Shown: positions 7,259 to 7,303 of the stretch, one piece after another | Layout: each line of letters starts with the position of its first letter | Position numbering within the stretch: position 1 is the stretch's first letter | Assembly (NCBI GenBank): GCA_022777455.1 | Contig: JALFGI010000212.1 | Location: 1 to 7,303 of the forward strand | Length of the DNA: 7,303 nt | Direction: 5' to 3' | Origin: Clostridiales bacterium | GTDB lineage: Bacteria > Bacillota_A > Clostridia > Oscillospirales > Oscillospiraceae | The notes under the pieces: model-generated | The model's input: the letters and a program-made list of their open reading frames with translations, nothing else | What the model was told of the DNA's origin: nothing | Databases searched by the model: none | Position numbers and translations under genes: made by a program

Positions 7259-7303
7259 CCCTCTCAGTCTGCCCCTAACGGGGCAGCCAGCTCCCCCATA
7301 GGG
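7259..7303 (-). repeat. Modular multi-hairpin repeat, copy 2, inverted and truncated by the window
   Basis: Read on the minus strand it has the same layout as copy 1: GGGGGAGCTGGC, then the hairpin TGCCCC-GTTA-GGGGCA (complement of 7270-7285), then GACTGAGAGGG (complement of 7259-7269). Only the flanking modules match copy 1; the hairpin arms differ in sequence but keep the pairing. Hairpin 1 is cut off at the window end. The copies are head to head, separated by 25 bases holding GGCAA-ATGCA-TTGCC (7247-7261, partly overlapping). Confidence 0.65.

Overview
The window looks like a chromosomal segment of a GC-rich, low-complexity-housekeeping Bacillota genome, most likely a gut Oscillospiraceae/Ruminococcaceae-type clostridium. 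Reasons: a perfect CIRCE operator in front of groES-groEL, a DUF1292 small acidic protein, a single-chain (dimeric-type) glycyl-tRNA synthetase, a secreted DUF6273-like protein, strong AAGGAG/GGAGG ribosome sites, and short structured intergenic repeats of the kind common in these genomes. The lineage is inferred from gene content, not from a database search.

Left part, plus strand (1-3606). A small DUF1292-family gene (101-403) has its own promoter and a clean intrinsic terminator. It is followed by the heat-shock chaperonin operon: promoter 510-538, CIRCE 542-568, groES 634-909, groEL 924-2558 and a terminator at 2580-2613. After a 333-base AT-rich spacer with two tandem sigma-A-type promoters comes a gene for a single-pass membrane protein (2947-3606). 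Its outer domain distantly resembles the SleB-type cell-wall hydrolase fold, but the usual catalytic glutamate is not visible.

Middle, convergent and gene-free (3607-4069). This 463-base stretch is packed with inverted repeats. A 156-base long-hairpin element (3607-3762) has 18-base perfect terminal inverted repeats and a flanking TAA on each side; it appears to sit exactly in the stop codon of the preceding gene, separating it from its terminator (3781-3812). Further hairpins follow at 3880-3909, 3913-3935, 3955-3997 and 4005-4019, then a bidirectional terminator region (4021-4062).

Right part, minus strand (4070-7303). In transcription order: a PlsC-type acyltransferase (7092-6247), then glyQS (6190-4763) from its own consensus promoter, then 21 bases later a secreted DUF6273-like gene (4741-4070), probably cotranscribed with glyQS. 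Upstream of plsC lie two head-to-head copies of a modular multi-hairpin repeat (7167-7233 and 7259-7303, the second cut by the window end).

The genes are mainly housekeeping (protein folding, translation, phospholipid synthesis). I see no defence island, CRISPR array, phage or gene cluster that would amount to a new multi-gene system. The least ordinary material is non-coding: the hairpin element in the stop codon, the paired modular repeats, and the repeated TAACAT motif upstream of the membrane-protein gene.
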